Positions 61,364-64,000 of a stretch of DNA of 64,000 bases are shown here, one piece after another. The stretch covers positions 10,536,149 to 10,600,148 of the forward strand of contig NC_052027.1 in NCBI RefSeq assembly GCF_015832195.1, in the 5' to 3' direction. The first letter of the stretch is position 1. Each line of letters opens with the position of its first letter. The notes beneath the pieces are model-generated. The model made no database searches, was not told the DNA's origin, and saw only the letters and a program-made list of their open reading frames with translations. The stretch is from Motacilla alba alba. Lineage: Eukaryota > Chordata > Aves > Passeriformes > Motacillidae. The position numbers and the translations under genes were made by a program.

Positions 61364-62490
61364 TTACTCCTACATTCCTCGTCCCCTTACTCACTGTGAT
61401 TAGCCCCATAAATTTTGCTTTGAATAAATGTCTTTTCTTGTCCTCTCTCCTGTTGTCCACCTCTTGGGACTATTTTCACTCAGGGTTTTTTCTGTTTTGT
61501 TTTGTTTTCTTTAACTAATTCCTTTTTAAACACTACCTGCACGCTACACTGCCCTTTCACCTCACTGGTGTGACCTCTTTCTCCTTCCATCTACCTGATA
61601 GGTGCAGCCCAGGACTTCTGTTATCCCCATGATAGGTTTATTTATCACACTCTAATGATTCTTCAATCCATGCTCCACATCTCCAGAGATGATTCTCAGG
61701 GAAGAGGGCAAGAGGTGGCTGTATAGCAATTTTTGTTTATTTTAAATCTCAGTAAACCACTTGAGCCAGAGAGGTGGGAACAAAAAACCTGTATCATCTC
61801 TTTTTTCTTCTTTTTCTTATATTTAATGGAAAAATTACACCTGCAGCCAAGGCTTTTTGGCACATGAGCCCTCCCAGCCAGAAACATCTTACTGCTAAGG
61901 AGAAAAAAAGAAATACGCAGTTACAAGATGTATTTTGCCCCAACTATATGACTTTACCAAGCAACAATACATGGCACAAATAGGATAAGTAGCTGTGCAG
62001 GCTTGAATTGCAGTGAACATGCTGATGTGAGGTACTCCAGGTACAGATAATTCACAAACCAGTGCTTTAAGCCCTTGGTCCTAAGACAAACTTTAGGGAC
62101 TGGAAACAGGGCTGTATTTCTCTGTAATCAGCTGGAGAGGACGATGCACAGTTTCTCCAGGCTTTAGGATGCCTGCAGGATCAGATGCAGCACCAGGTCC
62201 TGCAGAAAGCCAGCTGATGCACAGTCAGCCCATCAGTAGGTTTTGAGCAAATCTGAGTTAATCACAGCAAGCACCCACCAAATCAGTGCTTTGCCTCGTG
62301 CAGCCACAGCACGCCTGGCCCTGTGCTGGAAGCTTAATGGATTTGTTGTATCATCAAACCAGAGGTGGTGGGGAGTGGTTACTTGTCTTCAGTTCCATGT
62401 CAAAGTGACCTGTGTCCAACCAGAGGATGTTTTATAGATGTCATCAGCAGTGGTGCAGTCTGTGCTGGGGACAAACAACAAACACTTGTC

Positions 62491-62759
62491 ACAAATCTTA
62501 GCAGGGGACAGCTCCTGTTGGTCAGTGCACAAATAAAAATCATAACAGGACTGAAGACTGAGGACATAAAGGCAATTAGTGAAATGTCTGTAGCATTCAA
62601 GGTTCTAGGAACCTTTCATCCATAGAAGTTGAACAGCCCTTCATTTCACCTTCTAATAACTTACAAACCCATTAAAAATATATATCTATGTATTACCTCA
62701 CCCCTAACCCTCTCCAAAACCAAATCTTTAATCAGCTACACCTCTAATGCAGAATCAGC
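62491..62759 (+). repeat. Direct repeat copy 1 of a diverged 270-bp sequence
   Basis: This segment aligns collinearly with 63733-63999. Shared landmarks are 'aaatctta' then 'caggggat/c', 'cacaaataaaa', 'aacagc(c/t)cttcatttc', the exact 20-mer 'cccattaaaaatatatatct' (62668-62687 here), 'gtatt(a/g)cctc', and 'aatgca' followed by 'tcagc' near the end. Spacing between landmarks differs by only a few bases. The copy is either half of an old local duplication or one member of an unrecognised dispersed repeat. Confidence 0.8.
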
Positions 62760-62764
62760 AGCAG

Positions 62765-63730
62765 CAATGAAGAATGACCCTGTAGCAGCAGCCCTGTGAG
62801 ACAGGGATTTATTTTTCTTTTTCTCTCGCCCTTTTTTGTTTTCCCCTTTGCAGCTCTAATCGTGCCTTTGAAACATCTTTAAGCATTGGAGCTTTGTCCT
62901 TTTCATTTCCTCCTCCTGTTTGTATATTTTCCAGATAGACTCCCTGGAAAAATTGTTTTCATTGTTACTAGCCAGTCAGACATTTCTGTTCTTTCCTAAG
63001 GTATACATTATCCTCCTGGGCTGTGCTGCTTGGAGTCTGGACAGGACTTGGCACGTGTACTCCCTCTCTAAAAGCTAAATCTGAAGGCACCACTGCAACG
63101 CAAAGAACAGTGAGAGCAGAAATTATCATCCCTTTTAAGAGCTCTTCTTATTCCAAAACACACCCATACAAAATATCTCAAACGCAGCTCTTAAATTCAG
63201 GGTGACCCAAAGACTTTTAGCAGAAGGGCTGAGGGCAGAACTTAAGTCTGCTGCTGGTAAGTTTTATTTCCCTTCATTGGAAAACAATATTAATTAGGCA
63301 GCTGGTTTTTATGTATCTTCAAATCAATGTTTTGCCAGAGTGTAAAAAGTCTTGGCTCTTGTAAATGTCAGCTCTGTGTTGTGGCTCTGGTGAGGATGTG
63401 GACAGGGGCTGCAGCACAGCTCCACCAACCCACCTCAGACCTGACAGGCAGCATCTTCTGCCAGTCCAGCCTTGCCTACCCACAAAACTCAGTCAGTGAA
63501 CCCCATGCCTGACACTTCCTGCTACTCCAAGAGATCACAAGGGGCTAGAGATAAAAGACACACTTCTTTCACCAGGAGAAAAAAAAATTTAAAATTGAGC
63601 CTTGAAGGCAGTTTCCAGAGAAGAAAGCTGGTAAACTAATGTCTTCTATCCTGGAACAGATCTCAGTAAAAACCAACAAGCCTTACAGTACAAGTTTTGG
63701 TATTTTCTGTACAATCCTGCTCAGCATTAG
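62765..63730. other. Spacer between the two direct-repeat copies
   Basis: About 970 bp of unique sequence with T-rich and pyrimidine-rich stretches around 62810-62860. It contains only two plus-strand frames of 60-61 codons with no recognisable features. I see no gene or mobile element in it. Confidence 0.55.
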
Positions 63731-63732
63731 TT

Positions 63733-63999
63733 GTAAATCTTATCAGGGGATAGGCTGTTTGTTCTCACACAAATAAAATAACAAATGGAGTGAAGATCGA
63801 AGAGAGCTGACAATCACCAGAGGCAATGCAACACTCAGGGCTCTTGGAATCAGAAGAACTATTCAGCTCAAGAAGCTTAACAGCTCTTCATTTCTCTCTC
63901 CAGAAACTTATGAGCCCATTAAAAATATATATCTCTGTATTGCCTCCACCCAGAAGCCTTCCTCCTCCAACCAGCTGTGCCATTTAATGCAAACTCAGC
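63733..63999 (+). repeat. Direct repeat copy 2 of a diverged 270-bp sequence
   Basis: This is the partner of the copy at 62491-62759, in the same orientation and offset by 1240-1247 bp along its length. The exact 20-mer shared with copy 1 lies at 63915-63934. The similarity is still visible at the very end of the window, so the repeat may continue beyond it. Divergence is substantial outside the shared blocks, which implies an old event. Confidence 0.8.
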
Positions 64000-64000
64000 T

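Larger units (their letters stand above)
53725..62485. other. Unique non-coding DNA, no gene seen
   Basis: No supported gene. Frames are short and scattered; those at 59504-59812 and 60086-60409 on the minus strand show no recognised domain. Simple sequences include a degenerate AAC/AAT run at 55743-55776, C8-T-C4 at 58061-58073 and T/G-rich tracts at 61325-61363 and 61483-61511. A TAAT-rich word cluster lies near 54908-54928. Confidence 0.6.

Noticed and set aside
1..64000. tRNA, rRNA, CRISPR array, viral or bacterial gene cluster
   Set aside because: No cloverleaf with intact A and B boxes, no rRNA-like stretch, no spaced direct repeats and no compact operon-like frames were found on either strand by reading.

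Overview
The window looks like nuclear DNA from a bird. The main evidence is three CR1 LINE 3' fragments (4700-4834 and 53590-53722 on the plus strand, 20017-20098 on the minus strand) with the usual avian CR1 tail wording, including 'tgcccatggc' and a 'tttaaggt' block before an 'attctgtgat'-type end. The low density of interspersed repeats, the two MIR-like relics and the lack of bacterial gene structure fit an amniote genome with a compact avian repeat load. I cannot place it more precisely; the abundant T/G-rich tracts resemble songbird assemblies, but that is only an impression.

I find no protein-coding gene, exon, tRNA, rRNA, CRISPR array or complete mobile element that I can support. 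The longest open frames (227, 186, 186 and 184 codons) are of a length that chance gives in 64 kb of two-stranded DNA, resemble no family I know, and often overlap open frames on the other strand. The most economical reading is a gene desert or a large intron. A short exon of a real gene could be hidden here, because single vertebrate exons cannot be excluded by eye.

Layout. 1-12.4 kb: unique non-coding DNA with one CR1 tail. 12.4-12.7 kb: a GC- and CpG-richer patch with a pyrimidine tract whose minus strand is a strong G-quadruplex candidate. 12.7-23.5 kb: unique DNA with a MIR-like relic, a second CR1 tail and an A28 tract. 23.5 kb: a pure (GGGAA)n array of about 20 units. 26.5-34 kb: several AT-rich, TAAT-rich blocks that look like conserved non-coding or enhancer DNA, a four-run G-quadruplex motif at 30.44 kb and a stop-poor, A-tailed patch at 30.85-31.34 kb. 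34.66-35.21 kb: a CpG islet followed by a 40-bp minisatellite of five near-identical units. 39.12-39.30 kb: an almost pure T/G tract. 42.9-44.1 kb: another long AT-rich block without open frames. 50.25-50.40 kb: a MIR relic. 53.6 kb: the third CR1 tail. 62.49-64.0 kb: two diverged copies of a roughly 270-bp sequence in direct orientation about 1.24 kb apart.

Nothing here amounts to a new gene system. The observations most worth checking are the two tandem arrays, the paired 62.5/63.7 kb repeat, the CpG islet next to the minisatellite, and the candidate regulatory blocks.
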